NCBI RefSeq assembly: GCF_029626155.1
Contig: NZ_JARUBL010000001.1
Span: forward strand, 3,328,501 to 3,392,500
Length of the DNA: 64,000 nt
From: Solwaraspora sp. WMMD1047
GTDB taxonomy: Bacteria; Actinomycetota; Actinomycetes; Mycobacteriales; Micromonosporaceae
Reading direction: 5' to 3'
Part shown: piece after piece, positions 1 to 11,863 of the stretch
How the letters are laid out: the number at the start of each line of letters is the position of its first letter
Numbering within the stretch: position 1 is the first letter of the stretch
The notes under the pieces: generated by a model
What the model was told of the DNA's origin: nothing
What the model saw: the letters and a program-made list of their open reading frames with translations, nothing else
Databases searched by the model: none
Position numbers and translations under genes: made by a program

Positions 1-1
1 A

Positions 2-2293
2 GAGTTCTGGAAGCTGGTGTGCGGCGGCAGTCCGGTGTTCGACGAACCGCGACAACGTTATGCGCTGGAGAATTTCTGGTCGGCCGATGCGGATGCCCAG
101 GACCGCAGCTACAGCCGGGTCTCGGGGTTCCTGCACAACTTCCGGCCGCATCCGCGGCTGGCGCGGGAGATCGCTGCCGGCACCTTCGACACCGGGGAGC
201 AGAACCCCGTCTGGCTGCGCCACTGCCTCTTGCAGGCGGGTGACACCTGCACCGCCCGGGGGACCGACCGGTACGCGTACTACGTGGGCAGCAGCACCCT
301 TGCCGGACAACGCACCGACGAGGCGGCCCTGATCGAGTCCGTCGCCCTGCATACCGCCGAGCACCGGCCTGGCGTCGGCCCCGCCGGCCAGAACGGGACG
401 GACCGGGAGAGGCTGCGCGGTCTGCTGCAACGGCACTACGGGCACGGCGGCGCGACCCCGATGGACACCCTGCCGCACCGCGTCGCCCGTACCGCGGCGA
501 CCGGGCTCCTGCCCGACGACTGCGAGTTCGCCGTCGTCGACGCGGCCTGCTCCTCCTCGCTGTACACGATCGCGCTCGGCGCCAGGAGCCTTCTCGCCGG
601 CGACTGCGACATCGCCTACTGCGGCGGGGTGTCGGGCGTCTCGCCGCGCTACAACATCACCTTCGCCAAGCTGCGCGGGCTGACCCGCAGCGGCGACGTC
701 CGTGTTTTCGACCGGGACGCGGACGGGACCCTGTTCTCCGACGGAGCCGCCGTTGTGGCGCTCAAGCGTCTGGACCGGGCCCTCGCTGACGCGGACCCGG
801 TGCTCGGCGTCCTGCTGGGCTTCGGCGGCTCGGCGGACGGACGGGGCACCGCGATCTACGCCCCCAATCCGAACGGCCAGCGTCGCTGTCTCGACCTCGC
901 CTGGCGGGACGCCGGTGTGACCGCGGACGACATCGACTGGGTGGTCGCGCACGGGACGGGCACCACGGTCGGCGATGCGGTGGAGTTGCGGACGCTCGCG
1001 GACGCGTCGCGGCCGGTGACTCTCCGGTGCAGCTCCCACAAATCCCTGTTCGGCCACAGCGCGTGGAGTTCGGGAGCCGTGTCGGTGATCGAGCTGCTGA
1101 TGGCGCTCCGGCAGGAGAAAATCCCCGCGCAGCACCGTTTCGCCGAGCCCGCCCCCGCCGCGGAGTCCGGCAGGGGCGTGTGCGTGCCCGTGGTCGAAAC
1201 CCCCTGGCCCCGCGACGACCGGCGGTCCAGGATAGGGGGTGTTTCCGCGTTCGGCTTCGGTGGAACCAACGCCCACCTGTTGATTGGCGACCGGGCCCCG
1301 GCCGGCTCCGCCCGGTCTGCCGTGATCGGGGACAGCGACCCGGTGGTGCTCCTCGCCTGGACCGCTCATCTGCCCGGAGACCCGGACACCGAGGAACTGG
1401 CACGGTTCGTCCGCGGTGGTCCGGTTCCGGGCCCACGTACTTTCGGCGCAAGTTATCCCGCCCCGCCGTTCGAGGACATGCGGCTTCCCCCGCCCACGGT
1501 GCGCGCCACCGACCCGGCGCAGTTGATGGCACTGCGCACGATGGCGCTCTTCATCGCCGAGCACGGCGAGCTGTGGTCCTCAATGCGTGCCTCGACCGGA
1601 GTCGTCGCCGCCACCTCCGGGCCGCCGGTGTCCGGAGCGGACAACCTCGTACGGTGCTACGCCGCCGAGGTCGCCGACCTGCTCGACGGCGCCGACCGCA
1701 CGGCGTTCGACGAATTCCTCAACGAGTTGCGGTCCACCACCCCGCCGACCACCAAGGACACGCTGCCCGGACTGCTGCCGAACATCATCGCGGCCCGGAT
1801 CGCCAATCGGCACGACCTGGGTGGCGGCACGATGCTGACGGACACCGGCAGCACCAGCGGACTCACCGCCGTGCACACCGCTGTGCGGTTACTGGCGTGG
1901 CAGGAGCTGGACATGGCGCTGGTGCTCGGCGTCAGCCCCACGAGCAGACCTGATTTCGCCAGCCTGATCGGCGTCGACCCGGAGCGAGTCGCGGAGGGCG
2001 CCTTCCTGATGGCGCTGAGCCGGGAGTCCGTGGCGCTGGCACACGGTCTCGACCCCCTGGCCCGCCTCACCTCGACCTGGTCCACCACGCCCCACCCGCC
2101 GCACACCTCCCCGATCGGAAGCGGCCTGCAGGGGATGACCTTCCTCGGTGCCGACGGCGTCCTCGCCGTGCTCCGTGCGGTGTACGCCGGAGGTGACCAC
2201 GCCGTGGTGGGTCCGAAATCCGACGAGGCAGGACCGGTCATCACGCTCTCTCCCACCGCCAAGGGTCATCCGACGACAAGGAACAGCCGATGA
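2..2293 (+). CDS. Tandem ketosynthase (KS-KS0) polyketide/PUFA-type synthase subunit, 5' partial
   Basis: The reading frame is open from base 2, and the residues before the first ATG/GTG (EFWKLVCGG) already match the conserved start of a KS domain, so the true start lies upstream of the window. Domain 1 carries the full KS triad: active-site Cys in DAACSSSL (bases 548-550), His in HGTGT (near base 950) and His in LFGHS (near 1050). Domain 2 (roughly bases 1330-2230) aligns in layout with a KS, but the active-site motif reads DTGSTSGL, so the Cys is gone and it is probably a chain-length-factor-like partner. The YSRVSGFL region resembles PUFA/PfaC-type KSs more than modular PKSs. A rare TTA Leu codon lies at 1889-1891. 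The stop overlaps the next gene (ATGA), so it is co-translated with ccr. Product unknown; the rest of the synthase lies outside the window. Confidence 0.85.
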   Translation, partial: EFWKLVCGGSPVFDEPRQRYALENFWSADADAQDRSYSRVSGFLHNFRPHPRLAREIAAGTFDTGEQNPVWLRHCLLQAGDTCTARGTDRYAYYVGSSTLAGQRTDEAALIESVALHTAEHRPGVGPAGQNGTDRERLRGLLQRHYGHGGATPMDTLPHRVARTAATGLLPDDCEFAVVDAACSSSLYTIALGARSLLAGDCDIAYCGGVSGVSPRYNITFAKLRGLTRSGDVRVFDRDADGTLFSDGAAVVALKRLDRALADADPVLGVLLGFGGSADGRGTAIYAPNPNGQRRCLDLAWRDAGVTADDIDWVVAHGTGTTVGDAVELRTLADASRPVTLRCSSHKSLFGHSAWSSGAVSVIELLMALRQEKIPAQHRFAEPAPAAESGRGVCVPVVETPWPRDDRRSRIGGVSAFGFGGTNAHLLIGDRAPAGSARSAVIGDSDPVVLLAWTAHLPGDPDTEELARFVRGGPVPGPRTFGASYPAPPFEDMRLPPPTVRATDPAQLMALRTMALFIAEHGELWSSMRASTGVVAATSGPPVSGADNLVRCYAAEVADLLDGADRTAFDEFLNELRSTTPPTTKDTLPGLLPNIIAARIANRHDLGGGTMLTDTGSTSGLTAVHTAVRLLAWQELDMALVLGVSPTSRPDFASLIGVDPERVAEGAFLMALSRESVALAHGLDPLARLTSTWSTTPHPPHTSPIGSGLQGMTFLGADGVLAVLRAVYAGGDHAVVGPKSDEAGPVITLSPTAKGHPTTRNSR

Positions 2294-3618
2294 GCCAACT
2301 GCGCGACGCCGCGACCACCGACGACCCGAAGGCCATCGCCGGGTGCGAGGTTCCGGAGACCTTCCGCGCCGCGGTCACCCTCGCGGAGGAACAGCGGGCC
2401 CTGGCCGGCACGCCGGTCGACCAGCGTGACCCCCGCAAGACGGTGCACGTGCAGGAGGTGCCGACGCCGGCGCTGGAGCACGGCGAAGTCCTCATCGCGG
2501 TAATGGCCAGCTCGATCAACTACAACACCGTGTGGTCGGCGCTGTTCGAGCCCGTCCCCACGTTTCGGTTCCTGCGTACGCTCGGCCGGCTCTCGCCGGA
2601 AGGGGCGCGGCACGACCTGCCGTACCATGTGCTCGGCTCCGACCTGTCCGGAGTGGTGCTGCGCACCGGACCGGGCGTACGGGAGTGGAAGCCCGGTGAC
2701 GAGGTGGTCGTGCACTGCCTGCAGCCGGACCTGCAGACCCCGGGCGGACATGACGACACCCTGCTCGACCCCGGCCAGCGGGTGTGGGGGTATGAGACGA
2801 ACTTCGGCGGCCTGGCCGAGATATCGCTGGTCAAGGCGAATCAGCTGATGCCGAAACCGGCCCACCTCACCTGGGAGGAGGCGGCCTGCCTGGGAGTGTG
2901 CCTGTCCACCGCGTACCGTCAGTTGGTGTCGCACCACGGTGCGAACATGAAGCAGGGTGAGCGTGTCCTGATCTGGGGCGCCGCCGGTGGCCTGGGAGCG
3001 TTCGTGACCCAGCTGGCGGTCAACGGCGGGGCGATTCCCATCTGCGTCGTGTCATCCGCGGCCAAGGCCGAGCTGTGCCGGCGGATGGGGGCGGAGTTCG
3101 TCATCGACCGCTCCGCGGACAACTACACCTTCTGGGACGACCAGAACCGTCCGCGCCTCGGCGAATGGGGTCGCTTCCGCAGCGCCATCCGCAACCTGGT
3201 CGGGGACGACCCGGACATTGTCATCGAGCACCCCGGCCGGGACACCTTCGGCGTCAGCGTCATGGTGGTCGCCCGCGGCGGACGCGTTGTCACCTGTGCC
3301 TCCACCACCGGTTACGAGCACACCTACGACAACCGCTTCCTGTGGATGCATGTCAAGCGCATCATCGGGTCGCACATGGCGAACTACCGGGAGGCATGGG
3401 CCGCCAATGATCTGGTCGTACGCGGCAACGTCCACCCTGTGCTCTCACGGACCTATCCCCTCGACGCCACCGGCGATGCCACCCACGACGTGTCCCGCAA
3501 TCTGCACCACGGCAAGGTCGGCGTGCTGTGCCTCGCCGGTCAGACCGGGATGGGCGTGCGCGACCACGAGCTGAGGGCCCGCAAGCTCGACCAGATCAAT
3601 CTGTTTCAGGCTGGCTGA
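2290..3618 (+). CDS. ccr: Crotonyl-CoA carboxylase/reductase
   Basis: This 442-aa zinc-less MDR-family protein has the usual length and order of crotonyl-CoA carboxylase/reductases, which turn crotonyl-CoA, CO2 and NADPH into ethylmalonyl-CoA. Visible family features are the N-terminal Asn region (SSINYN), the YETNFGG segment that helps hold CO2, the nucleotide-binding GAAGGLG loop in mid-protein, and the HMANYREA segment containing the conserved CO2-pocket His. It overlaps the upstream KS gene by 4 bases and precedes a thioesterase, so it probably supplies ethylmalonyl-CoA or a related branched extender to that synthase. Homologues acting on longer enoyl-CoAs are common in polyketide loci, so the exact substrate is open. 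Confidence 0.93.
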   Translation: MSQLRDAATTDDPKAIAGCEVPETFRAAVTLAEEQRALAGTPVDQRDPRKTVHVQEVPTPALEHGEVLIAVMASSINYNTVWSALFEPVPTFRFLRTLGRLSPEGARHDLPYHVLGSDLSGVVLRTGPGVREWKPGDEVVVHCLQPDLQTPGGHDDTLLDPGQRVWGYETNFGGLAEISLVKANQLMPKPAHLTWEEAACLGVCLSTAYRQLVSHHGANMKQGERVLIWGAAGGLGAFVTQLAVNGGAIPICVVSSAAKAELCRRMGAEFVIDRSADNYTFWDDQNRPRLGEWGRFRSAIRNLVGDDPDIVIEHPGRDTFGVSVMVVARGGRVVTCASTTGYEHTYDNRFLWMHVKRIIGSHMANYREAWAANDLVVRGNVHPVLSRTYPLDATGDATHDVSRNLHHGKVGVLCLAGQTGMGVRDHELRARKLDQINLFQAG

Positions 3619-3643
3619 GGGTAGGGATGGAAGGGAGACGCGT

Positions 3644-4426
3644 GTGAGGGGCCCGATGGACTTCGGCGGCTGGGTGCGACGCTACCGGCAGGAGGACCCA
3701 CGCGGCGAGCGGGATGCCGTCCGGCTCGTCTGCTTCCCGCACGCCGGAGCCGGGGCGAGCTGCTTCTTCCCCCTGGCCCGAATCCTGCCGTCCGAGATCG
3801 GGGTGCTCGGGGTTCAGTATCCGGGTCGGCAGGACCGGTACCGCGAACCGTGTATCGAGAGCATCCCGCTGCTCGCCGATCGCATTCACGAGGCGCTGTT
3901 GCCCCTCCTGGACCGTCCCTTCGCCCTGTTCGGCCACAGCATGGGAGGGTTGCTTGCCTTCGAGGTCGCGCGGCGCTGCGAGTCGGATGGCAACGCGCGG
4001 CCGTCCTGGGTGTGCGTGTCCGGCCGTCGCGCCCCGTCCACACACCGGGACGAGTGGATTCACCTGGAGGACGACGCCGGGCTGGTGCGGGAGATGCTCA
4101 CCGTCGGCGGCACCGACCGGCGCCTGATCGAGGATCCTGACCTGCTCACCCTGATGCTGTCCGCCGTGCGCAGTGACTACCGCGCCGTGGAGACCTACTC
4201 CATCACCGCCGGGCCGCCGCTGACCTGCCCGATGACGGTGCTCACCGGGAAGGACGACCCCAAGGTGACCGTGTCGGAGGCACAGGAGTGGGCGGCGTTC
4301 ACCACCGGTGGGTTCACGCTGAGGGTGTTCCCCGGCGGACACTTCTTCATCGACGATTGCCGCGCGGAGGTTGCCGGCGTCATCACGGACGCCCTGCGCA
4401 GCTCGCGCCTTGATTATGCGGGTTAG
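3644..4426 (+). CDS. Type II thioesterase
   Basis: This 260-aa alpha/beta-hydrolase has the type II (editing) thioesterase pattern: FPHAGAGAS near the N-terminus, the nucleophile elbow GHSMGG (Ser about residue 99), an Asp in GKDDPK and a His in GGHFF near the C-terminus. Such enzymes free carrier proteins from stalled acyl groups. The GTG start at 3644 follows GGAAGGGA with good spacing; an ATG at 3656 is a possible alternative. It lies 25 bases after ccr in the same direction and ends the polyketide operon. Confidence 0.9.
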   Translation: MRGPMDFGGWVRRYRQEDPRGERDAVRLVCFPHAGAGASCFFPLARILPSEIGVLGVQYPGRQDRYREPCIESIPLLADRIHEALLPLLDRPFALFGHSMGGLLAFEVARRCESDGNARPSWVCVSGRRAPSTHRDEWIHLEDDAGLVREMLTVGGTDRRLIEDPDLLTLMLSAVRSDYRAVETYSITAGPPLTCPMTVLTGKDDPKVTVSEAQEWAAFTTGGFTLRVFPGGHFFIDDCRAEVAGVITDALRSSRLDYAG

Positions 4427-4442
4427 GGCCTGCGTCGAAGTC

Positions 4443-4665
4443 CGTCTCAGTGCCTGCGGGCCGGGGTGAGCACGTCGATCCGCGCGAAGGTGTAGGTGGA
4501 GCCACGGCGTCGATGAGCGTCTGACCGGTGGTGTCCTCGTCCGCGGGCCCGCCGGAGTGTCGACCTGCTCCAGGTCCTCTGTCTGCGCGTCCCCGTCGTC
4601 CGAGACGGGCGTCGTCATCGGCGTGAGCATGCGATCGAGCTGTGAGTCGAACCAGCATAGATCGA
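4443..4665 (-). pseudogene. Possible decayed coding region, 3' part
   Basis: On the minus strand three successive stretches look protein-like but sit in three different frames: a segment around DLCWFDSQLDRMLTPM (about 4665-4575), then ADEDTTGQTLIDAV (about 4555-4505), then STYTFARIDVLTPARRH followed by a stop (about 4500-4443). This is what a gene with two or more frameshifts would leave. I do not recognise the family. The reading is weak because each piece is short. Confidence 0.22.
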
Positions 4666-4669
4666 CGAT

Positions 4670-6650
<1,981 letters not shown>

Positions 6651-6716
6651 CGACCAAGAGGTACGCCATCATCGTCGCCGGCTGATCGAGCGGTCCAGCC
6701 GGCAGAGCCGCAGATC

Positions 6717-6750
6717 GAAAGGCTGGCCCGAGGTCTCGGGCCAGCCTTTC
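6717..6750 (+). terminator. Intrinsic terminator after the xylanase
   Basis: A perfect 16-bp inverted repeat (6717-6732 with 6735-6750) separated by 2 bases forms a very stable hairpin beginning GAAAGGCTGG and ending CCAGCCTTTC. There is no long T-run, as is usual in high-G+C actinomycetes. Confidence 0.85.
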
Positions 6751-6774
6751 GGGCCATCTGGTCCCCCGGGGCGG

Positions 6775-6965
6775 GACGGCCAGTCAGGCGCGCGATGGGG
6801 AGTTCCTGGGCGGTGAGCGCATCGGTCGGTTGCGCGGTCCGGCTGCACGGGTGCTCGCCGGTGGCGCGCAGCTCTCGGGCGGCCCGCGCGGCGAAGGCAT
6901 CGGCACCCATGCCGGTCACCGGATCGTACGCGATGCGCAGTTGCTCCCGGGCGTCCTGCCGGCGA
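6775..6965 (-). pseudogene. LuxR-family regulator remnant
   Basis: The minus strand encodes, without an intact gene around it, a stretch typical of the end of the TPR region and start of the HTH of large LuxR/MalT-type regulators: [20 protein letters not shown], then [16 protein letters not shown], then [11 protein letters not shown]. The reading then departs from the family before the HTH is complete. No start codon or upstream domain is present. It directly abuts a LysR-like fragment in another frame. Confidence 0.55.
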
Positions 6966-7080
6966 CCCGGCGACGGGCCACCGACTCGGGGATGCCCGCC
7001 GCGGCCGCCCCGGAGGTGAAGCTGCCGTGGCCGCTGACGGCGAGGAAGGCCCGGCAGGCGGCGGCCACATCCACCCGCCG
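6966..7080 (-). pseudogene. LysR-family HTH remnant
   Basis: The minus strand from about 7080 reads [19 protein letters not shown] and continues [20 protein letters not shown]. This matches the N-terminal winged HTH of LysR-type regulators (the FxxVxxxGSFTxAAxxLxxxQ pattern), then breaks off. It is about 38 residues long, against about 300 in an intact protein. The break lies next to a LuxR-type fragment, so two regulator genes appear to have been joined and lost here. Confidence 0.5.
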
Positions 7081-7089
7081 AACCTGTAC

Positions 7090-7146
7090 CCGAAACGCTC
7101 TCGGCCGCCGAGACCGAAACTATCGGTCATTCACCGAAACTACCGC
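7090..7146. promoter_or_regulatory. Iterated CCGAAAC boxes upstream of the cutinase
   Basis: Three copies of CCGAAAC start at 7090, 7114 and 7134. The middle one is part of an imperfect dyad, CCGAAACTATCGG. Repeats of the CGAAA...TTTCG type occur upstream of xylan-related genes in actinomycetes, which suggests an operator array for the downstream secreted polyesterase. No dedicated regulator gene is adjacent except the decayed LysR fragment that overlaps this side. Confidence 0.45.
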
Positions 7147-7176
7147 TTGCCATACCGGCAGGTTTCTGTAGCCTGA

Positions 7177-8781
<1,605 letters not shown>

Positions 8782-8788
8782 GGCTCCG

Positions 8789-8823
8789 CCCGGTCCGGCT
8801 CGGCAGCCCCGAGCCGGACCGGG
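8789..8823 (+). terminator. Intrinsic terminator after the cutinase
   Basis: A perfect 15-bp inverted repeat (8789-8803 and 8809-8823) with a 5-base loop begins 8 bases after the cutinase stop codon. Confidence 0.85.
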
Positions 8824-8873
8824 CTCGTCCTGCCTGAGCCGCTTCTCGCGGCGCGCGAACATTCGACATCGGA

Positions 8874-8902
8874 TTGACGGTCGTCAGGGGAGTGTCTAGT
8901 GT
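8874..8902 (+). promoter_or_regulatory. Promoter of the PHB-depolymerase-like esterase
   Basis: TTGACG (8874-8879) and TAGTGT (8897-8902) are separated by 17 bases, a good housekeeping-sigma match in a locally AT-rich stretch. The transcript would start about 25 bases before the GTG at 8934, which has GGAGGG at 8923-8928. Confidence 0.6.
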
Positions 8903-8933
8903 AAAAATAAACAACTATCGATGGAGGGTGCTC

Positions 8934-10340
8934 GTGAGAAGAACCAGAGCGGTGCTGGCCGGGTTGGTCAGTGCCCTGTTCCTCGCGGTCGGCGGCATTG
9001 CCCTGTCGTCGCCGGCGTCGGCGGCGTCGCTGGTCGAGGTGACGAACTTCGGTAACAATCCGGGCGGCATGCGGATGCACATCTACGTGCCGGACAACCG
9101 CCCCGCCAGCCCGGCGATCGTGGTGGCGATGCACGGCTGCGGCGGTTCGGGTCCCGGTTTCTACTCCGGTAGTGAGTTCGCGTCGCTGTCCAACCAGTAC
9201 GGGTTCATCGTCATCTACCCGTCCGCGATGCAGGAGGCCGGTTTCGGCAGGTGCTTCGACACCTGGTCGGCCGCGTCGAAGCGTCGGGGTGGGGGTAGTG
9301 ACCCGGTCTCGATCGAATCCATGATCAACTACGCGCGGCAGCAACACAACGGCGACATCAACCGCGTCTACGCCACCGGCAGCTCATCCGGCGGCATGAT
9401 GACCCAACACATGCTCGCCGTCTACCCCGACCTGTTCCAGGCCGGCGCCTCCTTCATGGGCGTGCCGTTCAACTGCTTCGCCAGCGCCGCCGACTACCCA
9501 CCCGGCGGCTCCTGCACCAACGGCAGCATGAACCGCACCCCCCAGCAGTGGGGCGACCTCGTCCGCCAGGCCTACCCCGGCTACACCGGCCGCCGGCCAC
9601 CCATCCAACTCTGGCACGGCACCAACGACACCCTCGTCCCGTACTCCCTGCTGCAGGAATCCGTCGAGCAGTGGACCAACGTCCACGGCCTGAGCCAGAC
9701 CCCCACCTCCACCGACACACCCCAGGCCAACTGGAACCGCCGCCGCTTCGGCACCCAGGTCGAGGCATACGCCATCCAAGGCGCCGGACACAGCCTGCCC
9801 TCCACCGGCATGGCCCGCGCCGCCATCGGGTTCTTCGGCCTCGACCGCACCACCCCAACCACACCGCCCACCCCGCCGACGCCGACGCCCACGGCCACTC
9901 CGACGACCCCGCCCACCACGCCGCCGCCGACGACACCTCCGCCGACGAGTCCTCCGGGCTCGGCCGGTCAGATCGTCCACACGCAGTCGAACCGGTGCAT
10001 CGACGTGCCCAACTCGTCGCGCAACAACGGCACCCGGGTGCAGCTCTACGACTGCCACGGGCAGACCAACCAGTCCTGGACGTATACCTCGAACAGACAA
10101 CTGCAGGTGTACGGCAACATGTGTCTGGACGCGGCCGGTTCGGGCAACGGCGCGGCAGTCCAGATCTACAGCTGTCACGGCCAGACCAACCAGCAGTGGA
10201 ACGTCAACTCCAACGGCACGATCAGCAACGTGCAGTCCGGGCGCTGCCTGGATGTCTGGAGCACCTCCAACGGGGCGCAGGTCCAGCTCTACGACTGCCA
10301 TGGACAGACCAATCAGCGATTCAACCTCGCCGCACGATGA
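8934..10340 (+). CDS. Secreted PHB-depolymerase/CE1-type esterase with CBM13
   Basis: The GTG at 8934 is chosen because of GGAGGG 5 bases upstream and an immediate signal peptide (cleavage after ASA, about residue 30). The 468-aa product has an alpha/beta-hydrolase domain of the extracellular PHB-depolymerase/feruloyl-acetylxylan-esterase group (about 31-300): oxyanion segment MHGCGG, elbow GSSSGG (S151), D232 in GTNDT and H286 in GAGHS. A Pro/Thr linker and a CBM13 (about 340-468) follow. The CBM13 and linker are close to 90% identical to those of the cutinase just upstream, so the module was duplicated or gene-converted. The family includes PHB, feruloyl and acetylxylan esterases; which ester is cut cannot be read from sequence, but the xylanase neighbour favours hemicellulose. 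Confidence 0.88.
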   Translation: MRRTRAVLAGLVSALFLAVGGIALSSPASAASLVEVTNFGNNPGGMRMHIYVPDNRPASPAIVVAMHGCGGSGPGFYSGSEFASLSNQYGFIVIYPSAMQEAGFGRCFDTWSAASKRRGGGSDPVSIESMINYARQQHNGDINRVYATGSSSGGMMTQHMLAVYPDLFQAGASFMGVPFNCFASAADYPPGGSCTNGSMNRTPQQWGDLVRQAYPGYTGRRPPIQLWHGTNDTLVPYSLLQESVEQWTNVHGLSQTPTSTDTPQANWNRRRFGTQVEAYAIQGAGHSLPSTGMARAAIGFFGLDRTTPTTPPTPPTPTPTATPTTPPTTPPPTTPPPTSPPGSAGQIVHTQSNRCIDVPNSSRNNGTRVQLYDCHGQTNQSWTYTSNRQLQVYGNMCLDAAGSGNGAAVQIYSCHGQTNQQWNVNSNGTISNVQSGRCLDVWSTSNGAQVQLYDCHGQTNQRFNLAAR

Positions 10341-10433
10341 TCATGCGCAGCTGATGCCCAACCTCGATCGAGGGTGTACGGATCCGAGCACCACAGGCGA
10401 GATCCGACCCACCTGAGACCGACCGGACGAAAC

Positions 10434-10464
10434 GGGCGGGCCCGGCAGGACGCCGGGCCCGCCC
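10434..10464. terminator. Bidirectional terminator between convergent genes
   Basis: A perfect 13-bp inverted repeat (10434-10446 and 10452-10464, 5-base loop) lies between the converging esterase and acyl-CoA dehydrogenase genes. Confidence 0.8.
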
Positions 10465-10495
10465 ACTCGCCGAGGCGGGCCGGGAGTTCCGCTGC

Positions 10496-11701
10496 TCAAC
10501 CCGGCGCGGATGCCGGCGGCCGCCTGTCCGGCCGGCCGTACCGGCGCACGGCCCGCCGGGCCAGTGACATGCGGTGGACCTCCGACGGGCCGTCATAGAT
10601 CCGGAACGGCCTGATCTCGCGGGCGATCCGGGCGACCGGCAGATCGGCTGAGACACCGGCTCCGCCGCAGATCTGGACGGCGCGGTCGGCGACGCGGTGC
10701 AGCGCCTCGGCCCCGAAGACCTTGGCCAGCGAGGTCTCCTCGCGACCGGCACCGCCGGCGTCCAGGACCCGGCACGCGGTGAGCAGCAGGGAGCGGGTCG
10801 CGGCGAGGTCGATCTCGTTGTCCGCGATCATGAGCTCGACCATCCCCTGCCGGGCGAGCGGTCCGCCGAAGATGGACCGCTCGCTGGCGTAGAGCACCGC
10901 GGTCTCGTGGGCCCGCTGGGCCGCGCCGAGCCACCGCATCACGTGGGTCAGGCGGGCCGGCCCGAGCCGGACCTGGGCGTGCTGGAATCCCCTGTCGACG
11001 GCACCGAGTACGTCGTCCGGCCCGACCCTGACGTCGACAAGGTCGAGTTCACAGTGACCGCCCAGCATTGACCTGTCCATTGTGGCCACATGTCGGACCA
11101 CCCGGATCCCGGGCCGGTCCGCCGGCACCAGGAACATGGTGGCGCCGCCGGTGGAGTCCGGCTCGCCGCTGGTCCGGGCCATCACGATGAGGAAGCCGGC
11201 GCCGTCGGCGCCGGTGATGAACTTCTTGCGACCGTTGACCAACCACCCGTCGCCGTCGCGGCGGGCGGTCGTGCGCAGTGCGCCGGGATCCGAGCCGGCG
11301 CCGGGTGGCGGCTCGGTCATCGCGAAGGCCGAGCGCTGGTCCCCGCGGGCCAGGGGCGCGAGGTAGCGCTCCCGCTGCCGTTCGGATGCCACCCGGTCGA
11401 GCAGATGGAGGTTGCCCTCGTCGGGTGCGTTGATGTTGAGCGCCAGCGGGCCGAACAGGGAACGTCCGGCCGCCTCGAAGACCGGGGCGCGCTGCTCCAT
11501 GCCGAGGCCGAGGCCGCCGTACCCGGGTGGCGCGTGCGGCGCGAAGACGCCCGCCGCGCGCGCCTTCTCCTGGAGGTCGATGCGCAGCCGCTCGCCGCCG
11601 GCGGCGGCGACGTCCCCGTCGAACTCGTCCTCGACCGGGTTCACATGTGTCTCGATGAAGGCGCGCGTACGCGCCACCAGGTCGTCGATCTGGCTGGTCA
11701 T
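10496..11701 (-). CDS. Acyl-CoA dehydrogenase
   Basis: This 401-aa flavoprotein has the three-domain acyl-CoA dehydrogenase layout: an N-terminal helical domain, a middle domain with AFAMTEPPPGAGSDP and the VNGRKKFITGA segment, and a C-terminal domain with QICGGAGV. It should oxidise an acyl-CoA to the enoyl-CoA with FAD. The ATG at 11701 (MTSQIDD) follows GGAAGCGAGGGG; 33 upstream codons in the same frame are rejected as non-coding. It is transcribed divergently from the SnoaL-FMO gene across a 162-base region containing a TetR-type operator, so both sides are probably co-controlled. The substrate is unknown. Confidence 0.88.
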   Translation of the reverse strand: MTSQIDDLVARTRAFIETHVNPVEDEFDGDVAAAGGERLRIDLQEKARAAGVFAPHAPPGYGGLGLGMEQRAPVFEAAGRSLFGPLALNINAPDEGNLHLLDRVASERQRERYLAPLARGDQRSAFAMTEPPPGAGSDPGALRTTARRDGDGWLVNGRKKFITGADGAGFLIVMARTSGEPDSTGGATMFLVPADRPGIRVVRHVATMDRSMLGGHCELDLVDVRVGPDDVLGAVDRGFQHAQVRLGPARLTHVMRWLGAAQRAHETAVLYASERSIFGGPLARQGMVELMIADNEIDLAATRSLLLTACRVLDAGGAGREETSLAKVFGAEALHRVADRAVQICGGAGVSADLPVARIAREIRPFRIYDGPSEVHRMSLARRAVRRYGRPDRRPPASAPG

Positions 11702-11811
11702 GGCCCCTCGCTTCCGGCGAATCGGGTCGGCGAGCTTGTGACGATCTCGTTGCGAAAAAGTTTCGCGGGAGTGTTGCTCGTCACCCGGTTCGAGGTCCAC
11801 ACTCTTGGCTA

Positions 11812-11827
11812 CCGAGCGAGCGCTCGG
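11812..11827. promoter_or_regulatory. TetR-type operator in the divergent promoter
   Basis: CCGAGCG-AG-CGCTCGG is a perfect 7-bp dyad with a 2-base centre. This form is typical of TetR-family operators on acyl-CoA metabolism genes in actinobacteria. It lies between the acyl-CoA dehydrogenase and FMO starts. The TetR gene at 18923 in the same operon is the obvious candidate. Confidence 0.6.
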
Positions 11828-11863
11828 ACTGTCACAGGATGGTACGGACGGGAGGGCGCGTCA

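Noticed and set aside
11090-11863. N-terminal extension of the SnoaL-FMO protein
   Set aside because: Antisense to the acyl-CoA dehydrogenase; a good ribosome-binding site marks the ATG at 11864.
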